Shown in pieces: positions 6,770 to 12,686 of a stretch of DNA of 12,842 nt. The stretch covers positions 1 through 12,842 of the forward strand of contig JAVBKA010000243.1 in the NCBI GenBank assembly GCA_031546715.1, given 5' to 3'. The first letter of the stretch is position 1, and each line of letters opens with the position of its first letter. The DNA is from JAVBKA01 sp031546715. GTDB lineage: Bacteria; Bacillota; Clostridia; Oscillospirales; UBA929. The translations under genes were made by a program, and so were the position numbers. Under the pieces are notes generated by a model, which was not told the origin of the DNA, ran no database searches, and saw only the letters and a list, made by a program, of their open reading frames with translations.

Positions 6770-7118
6770 ATTTAATTAGCCTCGTCAAGGTCGATAGTAG
6801 CAAATCATCTTCACTATAAACGCTGACAGTCACCTCAACAAGAGGTAGCTTTTCCACAGTCGCAGCTTCGTACGCCGAGTACATACCGTAGATTTCTTGG
6901 TTGTCCGCGCCGTTTTTTTCAACTATTTCCTGTAAAGACCAGCCCCCAAGCTCCTCAATACGCATTTGAGCAGTATACAACCCAATGGTTTTCAGCTTCG
7001 CAAGCTTCGCCGAATTCAAGCCGTGTATAATCGAGCTTACAATGGGGAACAGGACAATAGAAAGCACTAACAGTGCCAGCATAACCTCCACCAAGGTAAA
7101 GCCCCGTACCTTTTTCAA
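6759..7118 (-). CDS. PilV-like minor prepilin, TTG start
   Basis: This 119-aa prepilin reads MKKVRG then FTLVEVMLALLVLSIVLFPIVSSI, with Gly before the cleavage site, Phe at mature +1 and Glu at +5. The following HGLNSAKLAKLKTIGLYTAQMRIEEL resembles PilV/GspI-type minor pilins, which typically have a helix then a query-like AQ.K.EEL segment. I start it at TTG 7118 because GGGAGGTG sits just upstream. A longer reading from TTG 7136 would translate that ribosome binding site as GGG and lengthen the leader without reason. It follows pilD by 39 bases. Confidence 0.78.
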   Translation of the reverse strand: MKKVRGFTLVEVMLALLVLSIVLFPIVSSIIHGLNSAKLAKLKTIGLYTAQMRIEELGGWSLQEIVEKNGADNQEIYGMYSAYEAATVEKLPLVEVTVSVYSEDDLLLSTLTRLIKYEE

Positions 7119-7157
7119 ACGCCCACCTCCCGCCAAAAGTTTGCATGTAGAAATGTT

Positions 7158-7949
7158 TTACGACAGTCCAATCCACTTTAAATATCCACTTATCAAAACT
7201 TGCCCACACAGCATACTAACAAAAATCCCAGTGGTCAAAAACGGTCCAAAGGAAATATAATTTCCCGCCTTTTTTTTACGCCTCAATACTAAAAAAGCCG
7301 CCCATAGCCCACCAGTCACTACCGCTATAAACAGCGCGAGAAACGCCATTTTTGCCCCAAGAAACAGCCCCGCCGCCGCCATAAGCTTTACATCGCCGTA
7401 CCCAAAAGCGTCTTTTTTCAGCAAGGCTCGGCATATAATATCAATACCCAGCAATGGCGCACCACCCGCAACCGCCCCTATAATCCCCGCCAATAGCGCA
7501 GACAGTAGTCCAGCCTCCAACCCATTAATAGCCCAAACAAACCCCACCGCCGCAACCACCAGCGCAACCACCAGACTATCGGGAATCGTCTGAGTATAGC
7601 CGTCAATCACCGTGATGCACAGTAGAATAACCGTCACAGCCGCCGCCAGAAAAAACGAAACCGTCAGCACAGGGTATACAAGGCTTATGACAGCAAACAA
7701 CAGTCCGCAGGAAAGCTCCACCGCGGGATATTGCAAGGAGATTTTCCCCCCGCAATGCCTGCATTTGCCCTTAAGCCATATGTAGCTTACCAGCGGCACA
7801 AGCTCCACCGCAGTCAGCGCAGTGTTGCAACTAGGACAATATGAACGCCGAGGCGTTAAAAGAGATATCTTTTTGGGAACTCTGAAAATAATTACATTTG
7901 CAAACGAGCCAAACAAAAGCCCCAGTAACAGAGAAAAGGCAATACTCAT
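7158..7949 (-). CDS. pilD: Prepilin peptidase / N-methyltransferase (A24 family)
   Basis: This 263-aa polytopic membrane aspartic protease removes prepilin leaders and N-methylates the new N-terminus. The N-terminal part has GSFANVIIFRVP (14-25) and a zinc-binding pair of CxxC motifs (C38, C41, C63, C66), the hallmark of bifunctional enzymes. The catalytic part shows D116 in IDGYTQTIPDSLV and D186 in GYGDVKLM, the two active-site Asp motifs. About 7-8 hydrophobic segments are visible. The start at ATG 7949 has GGAG (7956-7959) six bases upstream; the TTG at 7961 overlaps that site and is rejected. It should process PilA and the three minor prepilins in this cluster. It could also be named comC or tapD by other conventions. 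Confidence 0.95.
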   Translation of the reverse strand: MSIAFSLLLGLLFGSFANVIIFRVPKKISLLTPRRSYCPSCNTALTAVELVPLVSYIWLKGKCRHCGGKISLQYPAVELSCGLLFAVISLVYPVLTVSFFLAAAVTVILLCITVIDGYTQTIPDSLVVALVVAAVGFVWAINGLEAGLLSALLAGIIGAVAGGAPLLGIDIICRALLKKDAFGYGDVKLMAAAGLFLGAKMAFLALFIAVVTGGLWAAFLVLRRKKKAGNYISFGPFLTTGIFVSMLCGQVLISGYLKWIGLS

Positions 7950-8135
7950 ACTAATCTCCAAAAATATTGCAGGCTCTCGCCTACTGTCAACCCAAAAAGG
8001 GCATCTCTAAGGCTCGTTCCTGCAATAATTGCGAATTTATACTACAATACACCAACTAAAAACGAAAATCTTTTCCTGTTTTTACGGGTGAATACTATAA
8101 CTACAAATTACTCTATATTTTAAAATAAATCAAGT

Positions 8136-8161
8136 GATTGCGGAGAAATATTTCTCCAATC
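8136..8161 (-). terminator. Strong hairpin between pilA and pilD, possible attenuator
   Basis: GGAGAAAT/ATTTCTCC (8142-8157) is a perfect 16-base palindrome. GATT (8136-8139) and AATC (8158-8161) extend it around a two-base bulge. On the transcribed (minus) strand it lies about 60 bases past the pilA stop and is followed, a few bases on, by an A/T-rich tract containing TTTATTTT. It may end or stabilise part of the pilA transcripts, so that the major pilin is made in excess over the downstream genes. The T-run is not immediate, so efficient termination is uncertain. Confidence 0.45.
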
Positions 8162-8221
8162 CGTGGTAATTAACCGCAGATTAACAGCCACCATTATCAC
8201 GCTCTCTTAATCCACGCCTAC

Positions 8222-8671
8222 CTACTCGTTATTATCAGGACTGTTTCCAATGCCCGATGCGGCAACGTCGTCAAGGTCAAGGGTTATTGCGTTCCTCAGC
8301 ATCCAAGTTTTTGAGACTGTGTTAAAGTAAATATTTCGTCTTGCGCGGAGATGAAGATTTGCGTTTTCAAACACTACAGAAAACTCATAAGCCTCCTGTG
8401 TGCCTGATGCGGGAATTTTAAGAACTGCGGTTTGCGTGGACACGTCCTTGTAGTTTGTTGCAGTTTGCATGACATTTGCAAAGCTGTTATAGAGATTGAG
8501 CTGATTTGCAAGATTAGAAGCTTCGCTTTTTGCCACGGCAATTTCTGCGTTTTCCTGAACACCTGAATAAATCGGAACTGCAATGGCAGTAAGTATTGCC
8601 AGCACTGCAACTACAATAATAATTTCAATAAGTGTGAATCCTTTGTCCTTTTTAATAAGGGTCTTTGTCAT
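8222..8671 (-). CDS. pilA: Major type IV pilin (prepilin)
   Basis: This is a 149-aa prepilin. The leader MTKTLIKKDKG is short and basic and ends in Gly. Mature FTLIEIIIVVAVLAILTAIAVPIYSG has Phe+1, Glu+5 and Pro at +22, all classic for type IVa pilins. The mature protein is about 138 residues with a continued helix (VQENAEIAVAKSEASNLANQLNLYNSF) and a short beta domain. It has no cysteine, so the disulfide-bonded D-loop of Gram-negative pilins is absent, as in many clostridial pilins. ATG 8671 is chosen because AGGAGG (8676-8681) lies 4 bases upstream; a GTG at 8698 precedes that site. Being first in the operon after the promoter, with a perfect ribosome binding site, supports the major-pilin role. 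A competence-type pseudopilin is the alternative. Confidence 0.88.
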   Translation of the reverse strand: MTKTLIKKDKGFTLIEIIIVVAVLAILTAIAVPIYSGVQENAEIAVAKSEASNLANQLNLYNSFANVMQTATNYKDVSTQTAVLKIPASGTQEAYEFSVVFENANLHLRARRNIYFNTVSKTWMLRNAITLDLDDVAASGIGNSPDNNE

Positions 8672-8765
8672 ATTTCCTCCTAAATTTATCTGCTTCACCT
8701 AGACCTCGCAGTTTATCTTTATATATACCGGACCGCTGTACTGATTAACCATCGCCCGAATCTTC

Positions 8766-8774
8766 ATTATACCA
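8766..8774 (-). promoter_or_regulatory. Extended -10 promoter of pilus operon
   Basis: The minus strand reads TGGTATAAT, an extended -10 (TGnTATAAT), about 95 bases before the pilA ATG. No good -35 lies upstream at 16-18 bases. A second candidate further upstream combines TTGTAA with TATACT at 18-base spacing (roughly 8795-8824). The leader after the first site has no recognisable riboswitch. Confidence 0.5.
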
Positions 8775-8851
8775 ACACAATAGTACCAATATATTTAGTA
8801 TATCATATGCAGTTTATAGTTTACAAGCATTATTTCAAAAGAAAAAAACAC

Positions 8852-8880
8852 TTGACAACAGCCCACAGGTGCGCTACAAT
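8852..8880 (+). promoter_or_regulatory. Sigma-A promoter of cadC-cadA
   Basis: TTGACA (8852-8857) and TACAAT (8875-8880) are separated by exactly 17 bases. This near-consensus housekeeping promoter lies 39 bases before the cadC ATG and drives away from the pilus operon. Confidence 0.9.
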
Positions 8881-8884
8881 ACAG

Positions 8885-8900
8885 TTGAACGTTCGTTCAA
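8885..8900 (+). promoter_or_regulatory. Likely CadC operator
   Basis: TTGAAC (8885-8890) and GTTCAA (8895-8900) form an inverted repeat around GTTC, starting 5 bases after the -10 box and so covering the transcription start. ArsR/SmtB-family repressors bind TGAAC-type inverted repeats at this place. Binding here would block the cadC-cadA promoter. GGAGG (8907-8911) for cadC follows. Confidence 0.75.
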
Positions 8901-8918
8901 TCGTTTGGAGGTCAACAT

Positions 8919-9278
8919 ATGACAAATGAGCCTAAGTGTGCTCCGGAGTGCACTATAATTCATCAAGACATAATCGATTCAGTGGCATCAGATATGCCGC
9001 CTGAGGAGGTGCTCTTTGATTTAGCAGAAATTTTCAAGATTTTTGGCGACCTGACAAGAGTAAAAATTCTGTGGGCATTAAGCTCTGCGGAAATGTGCGG
9101 CTGTGATATTGCTGCGCTTCTGAATACATCAACCTCCGCCGTCTCCCATCAACTGCGAATTTTGCGCAGTGCCAAGCTTGCAAAGCCTCGCAAAGAGGGC
9201 AAAGTCGTGTACTATTCCCTGTGCGATGACCATGTCCGCCAACTGTTCCAAAACGGACTGGCGCATGTAATGGAGTAA
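8919..9278 (+). CDS. cadC: CadC-type ArsR/SmtB metal-sensing repressor
   Basis: This 119-aa winged-helix repressor has HTH core IAALLNTSTSAVSHQLRILRSAKL (about 64-87) and wing GKVVYYSL (94-101). The N-terminus CAPECTIIHQDIIDSVASDMPPEE is typical of CadC rather than ArsR. The thiolate alpha3N metal site is complete: C7 and C11 plus the CxC pair C60 and C62 in EMCGCD. The alpha5 zinc site is also present as D103, H105, H116 and E119, with the same spacing as in the Staphylococcus plasmid CadC. It should therefore sense Cd, Pb, Bi or Zn and release DNA on binding. The gene starts the metal operon directly after a consensus promoter and operator, with GGAGG 7 bases before ATG. cadA lies 98 bases downstream. 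Confidence 0.95.
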   Translation: MTNEPKCAPECTIIHQDIIDSVASDMPPEEVLFDLAEIFKIFGDLTRVKILWALSSAEMCGCDIAALLNTSTSAVSHQLRILRSAKLAKPRKEGKVVYYSLCDDHVRQLFQNGLAHVME

Positions 9279-9286
9279 AACCTAAC

Positions 9287-9313
9287 AGCAGAAGCAGAAG
9301 CGAAGCTTCTGCT
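9287..9313. repeat. Hairpin with GAA triloop between cadC and cadA
   Basis: AGCAGAAGC (9293-9301), GAA, GCTTCTGCT (9305-9313) gives a 9-bp stem with a three-base loop. The left arm AGCAGAAGC is also present starting at 9287, overlapping the first by three bases, so the right arm can pair with either. No T-run follows, so this looks like an RNA processing or stabilising structure rather than a terminator. The core GCGAAGC is a sequence known to form an unusually stable mini-hairpin. Confidence 0.6.
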
Positions 9314-9376
9314 AACTGAAAGAACATTGAGCCATATATTAATTAAACATTAAAATAATTATTGAAAAGGTGAACT

Positions 9377-11443
9377 ATGAAAAAAGTCTGTGAAGGGGCA
9401 GGCTGTGATTGCTGCGCCCAAAACGCCGTAACTCACGAACCTAAGCCCTGTACCTGCTGCCACGAAAACACTACAACTCCTGCAATATCAGAAAACACCG
9501 CCGAAGGTCACGAATGCCATAGCTCCTGCTGCTCTGATGAGGACGGTGACGACGGAGGCTGTGACGACGAAGACTCTTGTGCCTGTTGCAGTGGCGACGA
9601 ACCCGAAGAACCCATACCATTTTGGCGAATAGGCGCAGGAATTCTCGCCTATGCCGCCGCGTTAATACTGCCTGTTTTTATTGAGCTTAACATCTTTGTA
9701 AGCCTTGCACTCTTTGCCGCAGCATGGCTTTTAATCGGGCTTGACGTTGTAAAGGCAACTTTAAGCGACTTTAAACGAGGTAAATTTTTTACAGAAAACT
9801 CATTGATGACAATCGCCACCTTGGGCGCATTTGCCATTCAAGAATACCCCGAAGCCGTTGCGATTATGCTGTTTTATCAAGTTGGCGAGCAGTTACAGGG
9901 CTTTGCGGTGCGCCGTTCCCGTAAAAACATAAAATCCCTGATGGACATCCGTCCAGACAGTGCAGCCGTGGTCACTGCGTCAGGAGTTATGACAGTTCCT
10001 GCGGAAACGGTGAAAAAAGGCGATTATGTACGTGTCCTGCCAGGAGAACGTCTACCTCTTGACGGCAAAATCGTAGAGGGTACATCCTCCCTGAACACCT
10101 CCGCACTAACCGGCGAATCTCTGCCGCGAGACGTGTCCGCAGGGGACGCTGTTTTGTCAGGCAGTATTAATCTCAGCGGCGTATTGACTATTGAAGTTAC
10201 AAAGGTCTTCGCCGAATCCACCATTTCAAAAATTCTTGAGCTTACTCAAAACGCCCAAGCGAAAAAAGCACCCACAGAAAAGCTAATAACCAAGCTCGCC
10301 GCAGTCTATACCCCCATCGTCACCGGGACGGCGTTTTTGCTTGCGGTGATACCGCCGCTTTTCATTTCGGGAGCGCAGTGGTCGGATTGGGTGTATAGAG
10401 GGTTGTTGTTTTTAGTAGCCTCCTGTCCTTGCGCCCTAGTCATATCAATCCCTTTGGGGATTTTTGGTGGCATTGGCGCAGCTTCACGAGGCGGAACATT
10501 GGTCAAGGGCGGACAATATTTAGAAGCTCTCGCCGATGTTGACACAATCGCCTTTGACAAAACAGGCACACTAACCGAGGGCAGCTTCACCGTCTCCGCC
10601 TATTGTGCGGCTGTTGAAAACGTTGACTTGCCAACGCTTTCAGCCCATGCAGAGTACTATTCCAAGCACCCTCTGGGTCAGTCTATAACAGCGGCATATA
10701 AAGAGGGCGTAGACCCAAATCGCATCCAAAGCTTCAAAGAGGTTGCGGGGCAAGGGGTTTCGGTTTTGCTTGACGGTAAAAAAGTGCTTGCTGGCTCTGT
10801 CAATTGGCTTAAAGATAACGGCATCCAAGCGACAAATACCAGCTCAGTGGCAGTACATTTTGCCTGTGACGGCGAATATGTCGGACATATTGAGCTGACA
10901 GACCAGATTCGTCCGCAAAGCAAGGGCGCACTAACCGCACTTAAAGCTCTGGGAGTTAAGCGACTGTCCATGCTGACAGGCGATAACCGTCTGCCTGCCG
11001 CCAAGGTCGCCAAGGACTTGGGTATTGACGATGTTCACGCCGAGCTACTGCCCGCCCATAAGCTTGAGGTTATTGAGAAGCTAAAGCTAAGCAAGGTCTC
11101 AAAGGGCATTGTAATGTTCGTTGGAGATGGAATTAATGACGCACCGGTGCTTGCGGGGGCAGATATTGGCGTTGCCATGGGCGGAATCGGCTCAGACGCC
11201 GCCATTGACGCCGCTGACGTGGTACTTATGACGGATAATCCAGAGGGAATCGTCCGTGCTATACAGACTGCTCGGTTTACTAAGAGGGTTGTGTGGCAAA
11301 ATATTGTGTTTGCAATGGGGATTAAGCTGTTGGTGCTGGTTTTGGGCGCGTTTGGTGTTGCAACTATGTGGGAAGCAGTTTTTGCCGATGTAGGCGTGGC
11401 ATTGCTGGCATTGTTAAACGCCATGCGAATAATGCGAAAATAA
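9377..11443 (+). CDS. cadA: Cd/Zn/Pb-translocating P1B-type ATPase
   Basis: This 688-aa inner-membrane pump exports soft divalent metals using ATP. It has actuator motif TGES (245-248), the metal-path CPC (350-352) in the sixth membrane helix, the phosphorylation site DKTGT with D394, the P1B-specific HP pair (431-432) in the nucleotide domain, TGDN (534-537) and GDGINDAP (583-590). K650 and D671 in the last two helices match the Lys/Asp pair of ZntA-type (P1B-2) pumps, supporting Cd/Zn/Pb over copper. No GMTCxxC HMA fold is visible at the N-terminus. Instead residues 1-71 hold 14 cysteines and 4 histidines among many acidic residues. The gene follows cadC with AAGGTG just before the ATG, and should be induced by its metals through CadC. 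Confidence 0.95.
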   Translation: MKKVCEGAGCDCCAQNAVTHEPKPCTCCHENTTTPAISENTAEGHECHSSCCSDEDGDDGGCDDEDSCACCSGDEPEEPIPFWRIGAGILAYAAALILPVFIELNIFVSLALFAAAWLLIGLDVVKATLSDFKRGKFFTENSLMTIATLGAFAIQEYPEAVAIMLFYQVGEQLQGFAVRRSRKNIKSLMDIRPDSAAVVTASGVMTVPAETVKKGDYVRVLPGERLPLDGKIVEGTSSLNTSALTGESLPRDVSAGDAVLSGSINLSGVLTIEVTKVFAESTISKILELTQNAQAKKAPTEKLITKLAAVYTPIVTGTAFLLAVIPPLFISGAQWSDWVYRGLLFLVASCPCALVISIPLGIFGGIGAASRGGTLVKGGQYLEALADVDTIAFDKTGTLTEGSFTVSAYCAAVENVDLPTLSAHAEYYSKHPLGQSITAAYKEGVDPNRIQSFKEVAGQGVSVLLDGKKVLAGSVNWLKDNGIQATNTSSVAVHFACDGEYVGHIELTDQIRPQSKGALTALKALGVKRLSMLTGDNRLPAAKVAKDLGIDDVHAELLPAHKLEVIEKLKLSKVSKGIVMFVGDGINDAPVLAGADIGVAMGGIGSDAAIDAADVVLMTDNPEGIVRAIQTARFTKRVVWQNIVFAMGIKLLVLVLGAFGVATMWEAVFADVGVALLALLNAMRIMRK

Positions 11444-11460
11444 AGCACAAAAGTTTTGCT

Positions 11461-11504
11461 TGAGCTTTTTCAAAAGCTCATAGTTTTAAAAGGCAACGCC
11501 TTTT
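11461..11504 (+). terminator. Tandem hairpins, probable cadA terminator
   Basis: Hairpin one is TGAGCTTTT/AAAAGCTCA (11461-11480), 8-9 bp with a tiny loop, followed by TAGTTTT. Hairpin two is AAAAGGC/GCCTTTT (11488-11504) with an AAC loop, whose right arm ends in four T. Both start within 50 bases of the cadA stop. Neither has a long T-run, so each may be modest alone. Confidence 0.55.
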
Positions 11505-11505
11505 A

Positions 11506-11525
11506 TCGAGCCTCGCAAGGCTCGA
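11506..11525. repeat. Inverted repeat TCGAGCCT/AGGCTCGA
   Basis: This is a perfect 8-bp stem (11506-11513 with 11518-11525) over CGCA, directly after the probable cadA terminator hairpins. It has no T-run and no assigned role. Confidence 0.6.
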
Positions 11526-11570
11526 AAGCTTGCTCTGAGCCGCTGCGAACCAAATAATCGCAAGAAAAAA

Positions 11571-11595
11571 CGCAACACAGCGAAGCGGCGTTGCG
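11571..11595. repeat. Hairpin CGCAAC/GTTGCG with GCGAAGC core
   Basis: CGCAAC (11571-11576) and GTTGCG (11590-11595) flank a loop containing GCGAAGC (11580-11586). The same outer arms occur at 447-461 after gpr, and the same core occurs at 9300-9306. It may be a dispersed repeat. Confidence 0.5.
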
Positions 11596-11705
11596 CTAAA
11601 AGGTGGGGCGTTGGGGCTAGGTGAGGGCTATTGAAACCTGCTGATTTTGATATTTATGGGCATATTTCGGCAAATTTCACAAAGTTATTAATAAGGTATT
11701 ATGAG

Positions 11706-11733
11706 TTGATTTTTTTTACGTTTGTGCTATAAT
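11706..11733 (+). promoter_or_regulatory. Promoter of mntA-hepT
   Basis: TTGATT (11706-11711) and TATAAT (11728-11733) are 16 bases apart, with TGC directly before the -10 (extended -10). It ends 26 bases before the mntA ATG, and AAGGAG (11744-11749) lies between. Confidence 0.85.
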
Positions 11734-11759
11734 TATTGTAGCGAAGGAGAGGTTAAAGA

Positions 11760-12062
11760 ATGCCTAAGATTAACCATATTGAAGATATTAAAAGCACATT
11801 GATTCCTCTCTTTATTGAGTACGGAATCACTAAAGGTGCTGTTTTTGGCTCCTTTGCACGAGGCGAAGAAACTGATGCAAGTGATGTAGATCTATTATTT
11901 TCGATAGGTACGCATATGCCGTTGTCACGGTGGACTCAAATGGAGGATCATATCCAAAATGCACTAGGGCGTTCTGTCGATTTTGTTGAGTACGGCACAT
12001 TGTCAAAAAGAGTGGAAGCTGAGGTTCTTATGGAGGCTATCGTCATTTATGAACAAACGTGA
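11760..12062 (+). CDS. mntA: MntA-type nucleotidyltransferase antitoxin
   Basis: This 100-aa minimal nucleotidyltransferase carries the signature GS-X10-DXD as G30, S31, D42 and D44 (FGSFARGEETDASDVDLLF), with a further acidic residue D74 in SVDFVEY likely completing the metal site. In type VII toxin-antitoxin pairs this enzyme AMPylates the HepT toxin on a tyrosine near its active site and so silences it. The gene has its own strong promoter and overlaps the HEPN gene by 14 bases. Some MNT/HEPN pairs may act in other nucleotide-based defence, so the toxin-antitoxin role is inferred from family and arrangement. It is more A/T-rich in codon use than the metal operon before it, suggesting separate acquisition. 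Confidence 0.88.
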   Translation: MPKINHIEDIKSTLIPLFIEYGITKGAVFGSFARGEETDASDVDLLFSIGTHMPLSRWTQMEDHIQNALGRSVDFVEYGTLSKRVEAEVLMEAIVIYEQT

Positions 12063-12387
12063 TCGAACGATAATTCTTCATGTTTTAGATACCGCAGACG
12101 AGATCAATGAATACCTTAAAGACGTTGAGGATTTCGAAACGTTTAAGAGCAATACGATGCTTCGACGCGCTATTGCAATGTGTATGATCTCTATTTCTGA
12201 GATTGTTAGCAATTTTTCTGATGAATTTCATGCTGAGCATGATAGTATAAATATTCGTCAATTTAAGCAACTTAGAAATGTTGCAGCGCACAATTATGGA
12301 GCAATAAGTGTCAGCAAACTTTACGACACTGTAATTCTGGAGTTGCCTCACTTTGTTGGGCAGCTTAAAAACTTGCTAGAATGCTAA
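12049..12387 (+). CDS. hepT: HepT-type HEPN toxin (RNase)
   Basis: This 112-aa all-helical HEPN protein has the RNase motif RX4HXY as R76, H81 and Y83 (RNVAAHNY). Known relatives cut RNA or tRNA when free, and are neutralised by MntA-catalysed AMP addition to the motif tyrosine, here predicted to be Y83. I start it at ATG 12049 with GGAGG (12032-12036) upstream, a long 12-base spacing but coupled to mntA by overlap. A longer frame from 11983 has no such support and would overlap mntA by 80 bases. A strong terminator follows the stop by 36 bases, closing this two-gene unit. Confidence 0.88.
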   Translation: MNKRDRTIILHVLDTADEINEYLKDVEDFETFKSNTMLRRAIAMCMISISEIVSNFSDEFHAEHDSINIRQFKQLRNVAAHNYGAISVSKLYDTVILELPHFVGQLKNLLEC

Positions 12388-12423
12388 TTTGAAGGCATTT
12401 CCAGATAATTAAATAACCCCAAA

Positions 12424-12461
12424 CCTGCGTAGCTAGTTCCATTTGCTACGCAGGGTTTTTT
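12424..12461 (+). terminator. Intrinsic terminator of mntA-hepT
   Basis: CCTGCGTAGC (12424-12433) pairs perfectly with GCTACGCAGG (12445-12454) over an 11-base loop and is followed by G and six T (12456-12461). This is a textbook Rho-independent terminator. The A-rich flank AAA before the stem would also allow some action on the other strand. Confidence 0.93.
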
Positions 12462-12686
12462 ATCAAGAAAGTTTATGTAAGACTTGACACGGTATAGTGG
12501 CATGTGGACAAGGCACGACAAATTTCCAATTTGGGATTCGTTGATTAGTAATGTTTTCTGTGGTAAAATTAAGCAAGTAATATTTGGTTGAAAATTTATA
12601 TAATGTGCATCCTGGCAGTAGTTATTTTATTTTCAAGGAGCGATTAATAAGAAATTTTATTAATACGAGATATTGTGGTGATAGTA
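12462..12686. other. AT-rich gap before transposase, no gene seen
   Basis: There are no open frames with start signals here. TATAAT at 12599-12604 lacks a matching -35. CAAGGAG at 12634-12640 resembles a ribosome binding site but is too far from any start in the transposase frame. Part of this may be the left flank of the transposase element. Confidence 0.4.

Larger units (their letters stand above)
11444..11759. other. Intergenic region rich in hairpins
   Basis: There is no gene between cadA and mntA. The first half holds four successive inverted repeats (11461-11480, 11488-11504, 11506-11525 and 11571-11595). The second half is plain sequence ending in the mntA promoter. The first two hairpins, each followed by T-containing stretches, probably end cadA transcription. 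Confidence 0.6.

Noticed and set aside
8672..8760. Cyclic di-GMP riboswitch in the pilA leader
   Set aside because: Such riboswitches control pili in some clostridia, so I looked for one, but the leader of about 90 bases shows none of the conserved motifs I know.
11035..11448. Minus-strand frame of 137 codons
   Set aside because: It is a shadow of the cadA C-terminal region, with alternating small residues produced by the antisense of a real gene.
12599..12604. TATAAT as transposase promoter
   Set aside because: No acceptable -35 lies at 16-18 bases upstream, and the region is generally A/T-rich, so the match is expected by chance.
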